Shown one piece after another: positions 10,529-22,598 of a stretch of DNA of 64,000 nucleotides (positions are counted from its first letter, which is position 1; every line of letters begins with the position of its first letter). Source of the DNA: Chromera velia (taxonomy: Eukaryota; Sar; Chromeraceae); the NCBI GenBank assembly GCA_018398765.1, contig JAHBMJ010003252.1, forward strand, positions 20,001 to 84,000, in the 5' to 3' direction. The translations under genes and the position numbers were made by a program. The notes beneath the pieces are model-generated. The model did no database searches. It was not told the DNA's origin and saw nothing but the letters and a program-made list of their open reading frames with translations.

Positions 10529-13111
10529 TCAATCAACTACTGAGCCATCATGCAACACGATTTTCAGGCATCTGCAGTCGTGCGTACCCTCTTTGAAACC
10601 CTCGGCTGCAGCCATGCTCAGCATCAGCCTGCCTTCTTGACGGAGGACTTGCAGTTTTCCTTCATTCATCGCCTCTGCAAGCGCCTTTCCCCCCTTTTCC
10701 CCAACCTGCGTATTGGCAAGATTCAACAGACGGAGGTTGGGGAGAGAATCGGTCACAAGGGTTACGGCAAAGGCAGTCACATGGGTGCTGTTGATCCAGT
10801 TTTCAGTGAGCTCCAACTCATTCAACATGGGGAATGGGTTCACACGCAGGACTTCTGTCAGTGCAACCATGCCTTCTCGACGTACGAGGCCGCCCCGAAG
10901 CTTAAGTGTTTTAAGCACAGGCATTCTGCCTGCCCCCAGGCCTGCCATCAGACTCGCTGTGCCCTCCCACGCGAATCTGAAACCAGTGAGAACTGCGCAT
11001 CTCGAAATGCCCAGATAGGAAAGCTTCGGAAGCACTGCAGCTTCGGGGCCAAAGAGCGACTTCATGCTTGTCTTTGCACCACTGGCTCACGTAGAATGAG
11101 CCTCGACAAGGAGGGCAGTCTGCCCGCCCTTACCGAAGTGGCGAGACACTGCAGGTCGCGCTCGGTCGGTTGGAGGATGCCGAACGAAGTCAGTCGCGGG
11201 AATTGCGCGCTGGTGAATTGATCCCACATTTTGCGCACAGTTGAACTTTGAATACCGTATGAAAGAATCAACCGGAAAGACAACAGACAGCCTTGGATCG
11301 ATCGGGGGAAAAGGCTGTACGTCGAAACGTCGTACCGGAAGTCCTGTCCTAACGTTGTCAATTCAACATTGACGCCTCCCAGAGTCAAAGGGTTTGTTTG
11401 TGCCTGCATGGCAGCTTTGCACAAGCGACACATACGCCCCGGCCTCTTTGCAATGAGAGAATCAAATTTCGGGAAAAGGGGATCCGACCTTCGCATAGAG
11501 CTGATGCATGCTCGGCACTCAGTACTGGGAGTCGGATTTCAATCTGCTCGGCAGGCAGTCGCTCTGCGGTGTTTAAGAAACTGCCAAACAGAAAATTGGA
11601 TGCCTCAACACCTGCAGTGAGGGAGGCGTCAATCAACAAATGGATGAGGAGAACAAAACTTACATGAGGATCTGTGGAAAAGTTCAAGGTCTGTCGAAGA
11701 AGAGAGTGCTGCATTGCTTTTACTTCTCCTCCTTCCGTGCTCAACCTGCGAACGTTCTATCATGCCCCGGGAGTGCATCTTTTCCCTCAAAGCATGAGCT
11801 CAAAATGTGACAGTTTGATATGGTTCTGTGTATCTTTCAGCCAAGTCCCTGACCCACTGCAATTGCAGAAACGGACCTTCAAAAGAGAGGAGCTTCAAAC
11901 GACTCAAGAGGAGTCTGCACCCTCTTCCTTGGACGAGGGATTCTGCTGACGCTCTTGCAGAAAGTGCTGCAACAGAGGCAAAGCTTCCTCCTGCACCACG
12001 CCCGGACCTGCAGATAAACAGCTACATGCACACATACGTACATGCACAATACACACGTATCTATATGCAGATGAGTCCCTACACACATACGCCGGGACCT
12101 GCTTGTACAGACAGACAAAAAGAAAGAAGGAAGAAAGAAAGAAAGAAGGAAGGAAGGAAGGAAGGAAGGAAGCAAGAAAGAAAGAAAGAAAAGAAAGAAA
12201 GAAAGAAGAGCAGTTCCTTTTCATTTGTTCTTTTCCTTTTCTATCTGACATATCCGATACAAAAAAGAAAGCTGTCCGGGGGCCATCGTTGACGAAGTGC
12301 ATGCAAAATCCCCTGCATGGGCTCTTCTCTTCCAGACCACTGGACGTACGGGCTCGAGGCGATGGATGCGCCCAAAAAATTTAACATGCTGCCAGAGGGT
12401 TGGTTGCAGCGATCTCAGTCAACACGAGACGAGAGGCGACGCCAACCCAAGAGAGTCAATAAATGAAAGCCCATCATAGACAGCGACAGCATTTCGAAGA
12501 CCGACATGCATGCACAGGGAGGAAACAGTCCGCGTGACCGACCGACCGACCGACCGAATTTGAGTTCCTGTGTGCCGGCTGGAAGGAAGGAGAGAAGCAA
12601 GAAGAGCTTCGAAGGTTCCAGCGTGCAGCCTGCATCAGCCAGCCAGACGGATTACACAACCAGACTGTAATGCTTATCGATCAATGAGCCAATTCATTTG
12701 AAAGACTATGAATGACATTTGAGTGCTGTGCCATGAAGTCCCGCTGGCTTTCCGTCAGGGACAACAGAAAGTCGACATCGAGTCTTGTCTCTCGCTCGTT
12801 GTGACAGGAGTTTTTGTTACTCTGGCTGGATACTCTTTTCTGCCATTCGCAGTCGCTCCCTGGTCCGCGATTGATTTTTTTCTCTTGCTTCTTGTCTTCT
12901 TTCTTAATTTTCCGTCCTCTTTTCGCCTGTCCCCTGCCCTTTTTCCGATCGCTTCTCTTTCTTTTCTCGATAAGGCTGCCTCCCTCCCCTCCCGGCGTGT
13001 GGATTTTCTTTCATCACCGAACCTGTTTCTTTCTTTTGGTGTTGCCTCGTTCAGCTTTCTTTTTTCATTTCTGTCACGTGGTGTTCCGTACTCGAGACTT
13101 GACACCACACA

Positions 13112-13179
<68 letters not shown>

Positions 13180-13251
13180 AGCACTCACCCACTTACCCGA
13201 GAAGTCGAGGATTTCCAAGGGCAAACTCGCAATGTTCTGCAAACAGGAACG

Positions 13252-13282
<31 letters not shown>

Positions 13283-14015
13283 TCAAACAACCAAGAATAA
13301 GAAAACAGACCCGTGCAGCGCTCAAATTGAGTTACGGGAGAGAAAGCAACGATGACCGAATCCACCAGGGAGGGACGAGGTGAGCGACAGGCGTTGGAAG
13401 GAACGCGCATGAGAGTTTGTAAGATTTCTGCAGCGAGATTCGTTCTTCCTCTTCTTCGTCTTTTCTTCGGCCTGTGTGCTTCTATGCGTGTGTGCCTGCC
13501 TGCCTGTCTGCCTGCATCCCTGTCTGTCTAATACAGCGTGTGACTCTCAGTGATAACATGAAACAAATATCGGGAGACCAGTCGCAAGGGAGGTTGGAGC
13601 CTGTCTCCTTCGGCCCCTTTCCACACTCTCTGATTGGTTTTTCGCTCGTTCGTTTGAACTCTCTTTGTTGTGTATTCTGGCTGCGTGTGATAAGAGAAGG
13701 AGAAAAAACAGTGGTACAGTCTGCCAGTTCGTCCGTTCGTCCGTCTGCCACTTCTTGGCCACCTGCCCACCAGAGAGCGAAGCAAAATCAACTACACGCT
13801 GCCAGTGACTTTGTCGACAGAAGAATTGAATAAATTTAAAATGAGATCAAAATTCAATCAACAGGTTGACAGCATACCTTCGCCACGGAGCACAGGATCA
13901 GCCACGCCATGCCGAACGAATCTTTGCCGTTCGCCATCTCGGCAACAGCCTGCAGGGGATCGAAGAAAGAGACGAAGGAAAGGCATTCGAAAGTGTTCTC
14001 TCCTCTGTTCCGATT

Positions 14016-14054
<39 letters not shown>

Positions 14055-14323
14055 AAGAGGGATTCGAATATGTGTTCTCACACTCAACGATCGAGGCAAG
14101 CCAGAGATGAACGACCGCCGGAGCTTTTATATGAAGCACGGGGCACAGGGCGTGTTCAAGTTGCAGACATAAGAGAGACGGCAATAGAAGACGATTGCCT
14201 ACCCTGTCAAGTGATTAAAAAAAACCTGCTCGGAAGAGAGCTGGACAACGTGTTGCAAGCAACTGACCTCAGATACAGGATTAGCCGCTTTGAAGAGGAC
14301 AGGCAGGGCAGCACGCAACCCTG
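10529..14323 (-). CDS. Leucine-rich-repeat protein, multi-exon, 3' part clear
   Basis: The clear coding block is 10529-11611. It holds repeats of about 28 residues with LP.L..L.L cores (GRLPSLSRLIL; VLPKLSYLGIS; GRMPVLKTLKLRGG; PMLNELELTENWI; DSLPNLRLLNLANTQV), the ribonuclease-inhibitor type. These usually form curved protein-binding scaffolds. The stop is at 10529. The frame slips by one near 11065, inside a repeat whose 28-29 residue spacing is otherwise kept, so I favour an indel over an intron. A 49-nt intron (11612-11663, GTAAGT..CTGCAG, approximate) joins an upstream exon. Further exons with good splice sites and LRR-like or open content lie at about 11950-12013, 13192-13232 (LPLEILDFSG), 13878-13949 (24 codons, phase 0) and 14270-14323. 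I infer one gene but cannot prove the upstream exons belong to it. Introns carry several microsatellites. Confidence 0.6.
12114..12211. repeat. GAAA/GAAG microsatellite
   Basis: Purine tetranucleotide repeats (AAGA/AAGG variants), probably within an intron of the LRR gene. Confidence 0.85.
13107..13178. repeat. (CGCA)n/(AC)n microsatellite
   Basis: Five CGCA units run into about 26 AC units, just 3' (on the minus strand) of the LRR-like exon 13192-13232. It is therefore intronic. Confidence 0.9.
13252..13282. repeat. (GCAG)n microsatellite
   Basis: Seven GCAG units, located just upstream (minus strand) of the acceptor of the 13192-13232 exon. Confidence 0.85.
14020..14052. repeat. (GA)n microsatellite
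   Basis: About 16 GA units between candidate exons 13878-13949 and 14270-14323. Confidence 0.85.
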
Positions 14324-15224
14324 CAGGTAATTTAGTGTGCATATCGATCGGTACTAGGGCGACGGATGGAAGAATCAACTGAACCGACAGATATATATTG
14401 CGTACCGATCTGAGCCAGACAGAGCAAAAACACAGCAAAGAGATCTGATCCTGAGAGCCCCACCTGTGTGCGTGTCTGCTCTTCCAGCAGACATGGTCCG
14501 CTGCGCGAAGAGCAACTCAGGTTTCAGCCGCAAATCCTTTCACATGCATGGCGTCTCCCAACAAATTTTGACCGCGTGAAACTTGTAAACCCAACAGAAA
14601 AAAGAATGACTTCTCCTGCATGTTAGAGTTCCGACGGACTGCAGTCTTGGCTTCTTTAGCTGTACTGATATTAATACAAAAGGTGACAGAATCACGTGCA
14701 CTTTCAGATTCAGAAGGATCGTCTCAAATCTTGTCAAATCAGACATGACATGACACGGCAGACTGATCATGATCTGATCAATTCTGATCATGCATGCAGC
14801 ACTGCATGTTACTGCCGGCCGGGGCCCTTGCTCAGTGGGCGCGCGGGACCTGAAACGCTGGGAGCCGGGGTCCTGGTCCTGCGCTAGCTGTCGCGGCCGC
14901 GGCCTCTTTTTGAAAATTGTGCTTCAATCGAGAAAAGCGCGATGAAAAAAAACGTGGAGGAAGAAAGCAATCTAAAGTCACTTCAGTTGACTTCGTATTC
15001 CTTTCCCTCATCTGGAAGTCACAGAAGCCCATAAGAAGTTACAGAACTGAAATGAGCCCCCTCCATTGTACAAGCAGACACGGAATTCATCAATTTTAGG
15101 ACCAGATTGCATTCATTCATTGTGCAGCAAATTCTGGGAAGCTTTGAAGGCTGTGGGTTCAATCTGAGGAGATCCCTCTTGGGTCACTTTCTCTGCTTTC
15201 TCTGTCCCGCGGGGCGAAGCACGA
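14324..15224. other. Intergenic spacer upstream of two divergent genes
   Basis: The spacer lies between the LRR gene (-) and the Alba-like gene (+). It contains a cluster of GATCA/TGATC words at 14760-14800 and a GC-rich block at 14815-14905. No gene is recognised. Confidence 0.45.
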
Positions 15225-16636
15225 ATGCCTGGCAAGAAGCGATCGATAGAGGTGAGTGTCTTCCCTTCAAATGACCCTGCTCTAAAGCTCACTTTGCGAA
15301 TGACTGAAGTTTGGGGTGCTTTTCCTCTGCTATGAGGCTGCCTTTTCTTCCTTCGTATATACTTCCTTTCCTATCTCTTCTTTGAATTGTGTCTCCAAGT
15401 ATGCCTCCTCTTGTGCCGCCTTCTGTGCCCCCCTGGTAGCTCCTTCTGTGCTGTTCTTCGTATTTCTGCCTGTATGAATGTGATTGCTTCTGTCTGTACT
15501 TCCACAAGTGTCTTTGCCTGTGTCTCCAGGTATGTCTCGATATCGGTGTCTCTTTTACCGTCTCTTTCAGTTTGCTTGGCCTATACGCCAGTTTGCTTCC
15601 TTCAAGCAGCTTACCACCGATACAGTCCCGTCCTGCCTTCTCGCTCTCTGCATTCCTCCACTTTCACCCCTTTTCTTCCGCCCTGTGGGGGGATCTGTCC
15701 GTTTGTATCCATCTGCGCTCCACTCGTCTCCTTTCGCTTCCATTCCATTCTTATTCACTCATCTTGGATTTCCCCCTTCCTTTCACGATCTGCAGACGGA
15801 CTCTCCGCTCGGCAGCCCTGGGGAGGGGACGACAGATGACCAGGCAGAGGGAGAGGGGGAGTGGGTTGATGGGGAGGTTGACGGAGGGATAGGAGAGAGC
15901 AGGAAGAAGCAGAGGATGTCAAACGAAGTGGAGGAAGAAGAGGGGGGGGCAGGAGGACTCACCCTTCCTCAAGCTCAGTTAGAGGAGGGTGGGAGTGACT
16001 TCCACGAAAAGGTAGAGCACTCAGTGGGAGTCGAGGAGGCAGAGACGGAGGAAAGTTTGCCGAAAGTCAAACCGCCTAGACTGTGTGCGAAAGACGAGGA
16101 AGCGCTTCGTCAGATGCAGTTGCTGTACGATGGCACCCTCTCTCCTTCTGCAAAGGAAAACGGAAAGGGGGAGGGTGTTGAGGAAGGGAGAGCGCGTGTG
16201 TTCCCCCTATCATCATCTGAGGAAAAGGACAAACACGAGAAGAGACTGCGATCATCAGTCAACGACGAGAACGGAGAGGAGAAAAGGGGGTCCAGAAGAG
16301 AGCGACGTTGGGCTTCTGCTTCTTCCTCTTCCGCTTCTGCCCTTCCCGCCGTGAGGTGCAAAGAAGAAGACGAAGAGGAGGAGGAGGACTTCAACGAAGA
16401 AGACGCTTCCCCCCAACCTTCTCCGTCCCCCTCTGACGATGGAGACGTCGAAGATGAGCAGGAGGAAGAGGAAGAGGGAGGTCAGGAGAGGGAGGCCGAG
16501 GAGGACGGCGGACCTCCCGCCAACTACTACCCAGGGGTGAAGCTGCCCCTCGGGGAGACAGGCCGGTGCGAGCTGAAGATGCTCATCGGGGAGAAGTGCC
16601 GTCGGAATTCGAACATCCAAGCGAAGTCAGTTCCTC

Positions 16637-16686
<50 letters not shown>

Positions 16687-17386
16687 GATGCATGGATGGG
16701 TACCCGAACGTTTGTGTATGCACACACGGAGGGGTCATGAAGCCTTCTTTGCATGCGTCCTCGCATTGAGAGAGAGACTGCTTCTCATTGGCGCCCCTCT
16801 TTCTTTCTTCGTGTGTTTGCGTTTTCTTCTGCCAGAAAGGAAAGGACAAGGAAGGAAGGAAGGAAGGAAAGCAGCCCTCCTTCAAAGAAGTTTTCAGGAA
16901 CGGATCTCAGTGAGGGAAGTGGGGGGCCCGTGCACTTGAGGTGCTTGCGTGTGGTCCCTATCGATCAGGTGCTCTTCTTCCCTCCCAATCCAATCATGTA
17001 TTCCCTCCAGCCAATAAAAGCTTTCGATTTCTTCGTCTTTCGCACTTCGCCCCCTTCTCTCTCTCTCTCTCTCTTTGTGTGGGCAGGATCCAGTCCATCG
17101 CCAAACTGAAATGTGCGACAAATGAGCAACTGATTCTCATGGCCAATGTCCGTCAGTCCGTCTTCATTCCCAGCTGTTCCGTTTTTCTTTCTTGCAGTTT
17201 CCTTCCTCCGTCCTTCTTTTCCTCCCTTCTTTCGACTTTCGTTGACTTTCACTTTCCTCTCCTGGAGTCACTGTGGAATTCGTGGAAGAAGTCACCGTGC
17301 TCTCTCTGCCTCTCTTTCTCCTGTTGGGTTTACCACTCCTCATCACATACGCCCCCGTCATGGCTTCTGATGTTTGCATCCCCTCC

Positions 17387-17421
<35 letters not shown>

Positions 17422-18732
17422 ATTTGCGGTCTCTGGGAGACTGCGGTGGCGATCTCCGAGAAATTCAAGAGAGAGCTGGAGCGCCGAGCCCTGACAGGCA
17501 GAGGCAGAAGCCGCAAGAGACGCGCGACCCCCATTTTCAGAAAGGGTTCCACCGCCCTCAACAACGCGTACAAGCGCCACTTCGCCAATGACGATGGCGA
17601 ACAGAGAACCTCCGTTCGTGCCTCTGCCTCCGCTCGGGCTTCTGCTTCCTCTGCAGCTCCCTCCGGCAGTGGCCGAAGGAGTCTGCGCAACCGCTCGTCT
17701 ACCCACGGTGAACCTTCCCCCCGTGCCTCTGGCTCCTCCTCAGCCGCAGCCCCCGCCACACTCTCCCTCCGTCGCACCTCCAGGCGACGATCGTCTCCGG
17801 CGGTCTCCGAGCCCTCGGAGCCCTCGGAGGAAGAGGAAGAAAATCCGGACGAGAACGGGGAAGTGCATGGGATGGGGGCAATTCCTGTTCGGACAGGGAG
17901 GGCAGGGGAGGACGATTTGATTCTCTCCCGCCACCCTCATGCTCATGACGTGGCAGGGGAGGATCTTCTGCTTCACCCTCACCACGCCTACCTGCAGCAC
18001 TCCCACGAAAGAGCAGCAGGCGGATCAGAACACCCAGGGACTGTGCACACCTACGCCTACCCCTATCCTTATCCCTACCCCTATCCGTATGCAGCGCCTA
18101 TCATTTCCACCGCTCCCCCAACCGCCATTCATGCTGCCCCTGGAACTGCTTTGCACGCAGCCCCCACAACCGCTCTGCAAACAGCTCCCACTGCAACTGC
18201 GTTACAGACAGTCCCCACAACCACGTCTCTGCAAACGGTTCCCGCGACCTCTCTGCACTCTGCAACGACCACAAGTCTCCAGACGGCCCCCGCATCTTCT
18301 GTCCATGGGTCGCCTTCCACTACTCTGCACACGGCTGCTCCTTCAACATCCACAACCACCACCACCACTCTCCATACAGCGCCCCCAGCCACACACCAAG
18401 TGGCCTACTACACCCACCCAACGACCCACCAGACGCTCTACTACCCGCCCCCGAGCCCCTACTACGCCCACCCCGCCCCCTACCACGTTTCCTACTACCC
18501 CGCTCCCCCCATGACGGCCTCCCCAGGCACGCACCCCCACTACGCGCACCCCTCCCCCTATCATGCCCACGTGATTCCCTCCCCCCTCCCTCTCCCCGCT
18601 GCCGTCCCGGGCCAGGACCCCCAGCTGCACTCGCACTCGGCCCTGGCGGACCTAGACGCCTACGAGGAAAACGGAGATGAATTGGATCCCGATGAGGGGG
18701 GAGGGGGGGGGGCTAAAGTGACCATTCTCTAG
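15225..18732 (+). CDS. Acidic protein with Alba-like core and Thr/His/Pro-rich tail
   Basis: Four exons join in consistent phase: 15225-15251 (9 codons, GTGAGT donor), 15796-16625 (GTCAGT), 17087-17147 (GTCCGT) and 17422-18732 (stop TAG). They give 742 residues. Residues 10 to about 240 are Glu/Ser-rich and probably disordered. The core (about 245-310) reads YPGVKLPLGETGRCELKMLI, IQAKIQSIAKL, LILMAN and then ETAVAISEKFKREL, ending in basic RRALTGRGRSRKRR. The order of strand, helix with repeated I..I..I, strand, and helix A..I.E.FKR resembles Alba DNA/RNA-binding proteins; this is a fold-level guess. The remainder is low complexity: TALQTAP-like units about 9 residues long, TTTTTT, and YYAHPAPYH-type runs. 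A nuclear or ribonucleoprotein role is inferred from the basic segment. The exon chain is well supported; the family name is not. Confidence 0.66.
16637..16684. repeat. (GT)n(GA)n at the start of intron 2
   Basis: The repeat begins about 10 bases after the GTCAGT donor of the Alba-like gene. Confidence 0.88.
17389..17420. repeat. (GT)n abutting a 3' splice site
   Basis: About 15 GT units run directly into the CAG acceptor before exon 4 (17422) of the Alba-like gene, taking the place of a normal pyrimidine tract. Confidence 0.88.
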
Positions 18733-21115
18733 GAGGGCTCGATTTTGGGGGGGGAGGTTGAGTCCCATTTCCCAGAGATGGGAAGGCGTGTCCCTGGAGT
18801 TAGTGGCGGATGTAAGGTAGTCGGGTGCGTGGGCCTTGAATGGAATGGAATGGAATGTAGTGAGCGCTTTTGTTGGGGGGAGGGGGGGGGGGGAATAGAG
18901 TGGGTAGAGGAGGGTTGAGGAGAGGGAGCGTGTGGGTGAAGACAAAGGGGGAAGGAAGGAGGAAGGAATACGGACGACTGACAGACCACCTCTCTGGTTG
19001 GTCTCTCGGTCCATGTGCGTGGGTGCCTGTTTTTGGCCTTTCTTCCGGCTTTCTTCCCTCTTTCTTCTTTGCGCACTTCTTCATGCAAGTCCTGACATCC
19101 ACCCTTATCTTTCTTCTCTCTTTACTGCCTGCTTGTAATTTTGTCTTGGTCGTCCTTGTCTCTTCTGCCTCTTCTGTCCGCCTCTTTCAGAAAAGGGGGG
19201 GTATGGATGGAAGTCTCTCTCCTTGCAGTGGAGTGAGAGCAGGAAAGGCGAGGTGTGTGCAGAAGGAAGGAAGGAAATATCCTCTGGGGCTCTGCTGAAG
19301 AAAAAATTCAATTGGCAGAGATGTAAATAAAATAGTAGTCTTGACTTATCGACAGTCGAAGATCGCACACCCAATTCGTTCAACGGGCAGATTGAGAGGA
19401 AGTCTTTCTGTCTGTCTGTTCTTCTAGCTGCAGATGGCGCCATTCTGGTAGACTTGTTTTGGTCCTCGCGTGTTGAAGTTCTCCTTTCCTTCTTAATTCC
19501 TTTGTGTCCCGCATGAGGGAGGGAGTGAGTGGGAGAACTTTTGGGCTTTTCGCTCATTCTCTTCTCTTCCCCCGTCTTCCTTTTTGTCTTCGTCTTCGTA
19601 TTCCTCGCTTCTCTTCGTGTACTTCATGCCTGCATATGTTTGTTTTGTTGTAGTGCGCTCATGTCTCCTCACCCCAGTGTTTGTAATTGTAGTGAATGAT
19701 TTAAATCCATTTGTGCGTTGATTTAAACTTATTTGTACTTGCGTTTGTTGTTTTAAAACCCGCCCACCCGCCCCCGTCCCACTTTGTGTCTAGACCCCTT
19801 TTTGTTTCGATGGCCCGTTTGACGCACGCCCCGGTGAGTTTGGGGGGGTGTCTCAACTGCCTCTGAAGGGAAGGGGAGGGGGGGGTGGAGCAGCTCTGAG
19901 GGGCCGCCTGGCTGAAGCATGGACGAGAAGAGAAAAAAGACAGAAAGAAGAGAAAATCAATGCTGAAGGAAGGGCACCCCGAGGAAGCAAACAATGAAAT
20001 GAAAAAAGGGGAGGGGGGACGGACTGATGTAAGAAAGAAAGAGGTGAGATGGATCGAGTGACTTGAAGACCCAAGCAAGGGAGGTGGTTGATTAGATTGC
20101 CTTTCTCTCTCTCTCTCTCAGTTTCTCTCTGGTGGTGAGAGGGAATTCAAAGAGGAGAGAGAGGAACTTCTTTTGATCCATCTTTCATGGTGCTTGTTTC
20201 ACTCACTCACTTACTCACTCACTCACTTCCTCTTGCACGTCCTCAATCGATCAATCGATGTGTGTTTTTGTTTGTTGTTTGTTTGTTTGATCGTCTCGGA
20301 GGAACACCTAGAGCTTCTTTGTTTCCTTCCGGTGTGTGTTCGTTTCATTTGTTCCTTGAATCCTTCGACTTCGAAATTCACGAAGGTTGGTTGAGTCAAT
20401 CAGAGAAGAAAAGAACAGAAAAGACTTGATCGATGCCTGGCCATGCATCCTCTTAGTGATTCAGTCTGTCAGTAGTAGTCATCTGCTTCGATCACCCACC
20501 CACCCCAAAAAAATCCTGTCGATCCATCGCACCTTGATTCCTGAGCGGATCTGAGACCGAGTCTCTTCTTCCTTCCTCGAATTGAAAAAAAAAGAAACCC
20601 ATGCAATCCATCAAGTAAGCCATCAACACTCTCTAGGGCACAAGTGCCTTGAAGGAAGGGGAATTTTCTCCCTCTCTCTTCTCCACACTTCGATGGATCG
20701 GCATGATCATATTTTGTGGACATTTTGTAGACGACAAATTGAAGAAGTCATCGAGGCAGGGAGGGAGGGAGGGAGGGAGGGAGACCCATGCAGGGCCCCT
20801 TCGGCCTTGGGAATCGCTGATGTGACTGCCAGACTGACTGAGTGCATCATCGTACGTCTAAATTTGTGGACGGATCGACATCGAATTGACAGACATACAC
20901 GGTGCACGTGCTGAATTGAATGGCTGAATGAGGCAAGCAAAGCGATGCGTGCGAAAGGGAAAGGAGAAGGGTGAACGAAACGAATCCGATTCGACTGATG
21001 GATCTGAAGTGAGAGCTTGCTGTAGCGAGACGGCACGGCGTCTATTTTGCACGGTGTGCGACGACGGGGCACATGCAGCTACAGCTTCTCTCCATCATTC
21101 CGTCTCTTCCTGCAG

Positions 21116-21208
21116 GGACCGTCCGGGCAGTGTCACACGGAAACATGGAGACCCACGGAAGAATACATTGACGAGCCTAGTGACGGGCTCAGTCGGGCTG
21201 TCGATCAT
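21116..21208 (+). other. Orphan 31-codon exon candidate
   Basis: It follows a CTTCCTGCAG acceptor and ends at a GTACGT donor. It is exactly 93 nt, open in phase 0 (GPSGQCHTETW start, GLSRAVDH end). No partner exon was identified, so it may be part of an unrecognised gene or chance. Confidence 0.3.
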
Positions 21209-22298
21209 GTACGTATGCACTGTTTTCTTGCTTTGAATTCCACACAACGTACAGGCTGGCGAAGGCCACGTTTGGACTAGCGTTTGGATTGAGGTGTTGC
21301 GGAACCGCCAGAGGAATAAGTAACTTGAAATGACTTAAGAATCAAGAGAGCCGACACAAATAATAGTGACAAATTCGCTGGCGGATTTGCATGAGCTCTC
21401 AGAAGAAAGACTTCTTGACTTCGATAAGTATAGATAACTAGATCGATATTGAGAGATCAGAAATAATAAATGACAGTGCTAGTAATAGTGATCGAAAGCT
21501 CGATAGTTTAAATTGACCGTTTAACTTACAGAACAAATACTAAGCTTAATCATTAAGATTAGAAAAAATCTACGAGAGGATACGATTAATGTTAAATTGC
21601 ATATTAATAAATTGATACGTGGTGAACTATAGATTCTCCTTGGTTTGAGAACTACTGGCGAGCTATAGGGCACCCGCCCGCCACCCGGCCCGATGCCATG
21701 CATGCGCGCCGCCGCGGGAGGCGCGCGCGCCTCCGACGCCTACCGGTACCGAGCCACAAAGAGAGAACGCGGAGCTGAAAGAACAGCGCGCGCCCCGCAA
21801 GCGACGAGACGGCAAGAAGACTCGTGTCAAGAAATGGAAGCCCGCAGGAGCAAACCTCTCTTTCACTTCGATTATGAAAGCGGACAACAATCGATTCGAA
21901 TTAGAAGAGAAGAGGCATTTTCATCGGCCCTCATGGGCTCACGGTTTTGCTGAGAGGACCAGAGACGGTCCTTTCCTTTCCGCTCAGTGAAGCCATAAGT
22001 TTGTGCCGTCGTCTTCTGTGATTCTTCCCATCATGACTGAACAGATCGCTCATGTTAGCCTGCATGCAAAGACAGCCTCCTGATCTAAAAGTGATTTTCG
22101 TGTTGCCTTGCTATCGCAGCAGAGGGTTCACTTGAAAAGGAGACGGCAAATTGTTGGAGACGGAAGAAGGATCCATCTCTGAAGGCTGGGATACAGGTCA
22201 CGCTGAAGGTCTCACAGGGAGCATGCAGTCTCAGCGAGAACTTGATAGCAGGGGTGGTCGTGCTGTGGGTGCGCGATGGAAAGTAGGCAACTGTTCGC

Positions 22299-22598
22299 AG
22301 AGGGCGTATGAGGAAGAGTCCATGCACCTTGAGCGAGAAGCTGGTGGTGCTGGTAGTGCAAGGGGGGCACGGGTGACTGGTGGGGGCAGCGTTGAGAGCT
22401 GGAACATCGGTGACTTTTCGCAGAGGGCGTATGAGGAAGAGTCCATGCACCTTGAGCGAGAAGCTGGTGGGTGCTGGTAGTGCAAGGGGGGCACGGGTGA
22501 CTGGTGGGGGCAGCGCTGAGAGCTGGAACATCGGTAACTTTTCGCAGAGGGCGTATGAGGAAGAGTCCATGCACCTTGAGCGAGAAGCTGGTGGGTGA
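22299..22598. repeat. Tandem repeat, 123-124 bp unit, about 2.4 copies
   Basis: The segment beginning AGAGGGCGTATGAGGAAGAG recurs at 22299, 22422 and 22546 with few differences. A degenerate earlier copy starts near 22230. One single-base gain changes the period from 123 to 124, so no frame stays open through all copies. Confidence 0.88.
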
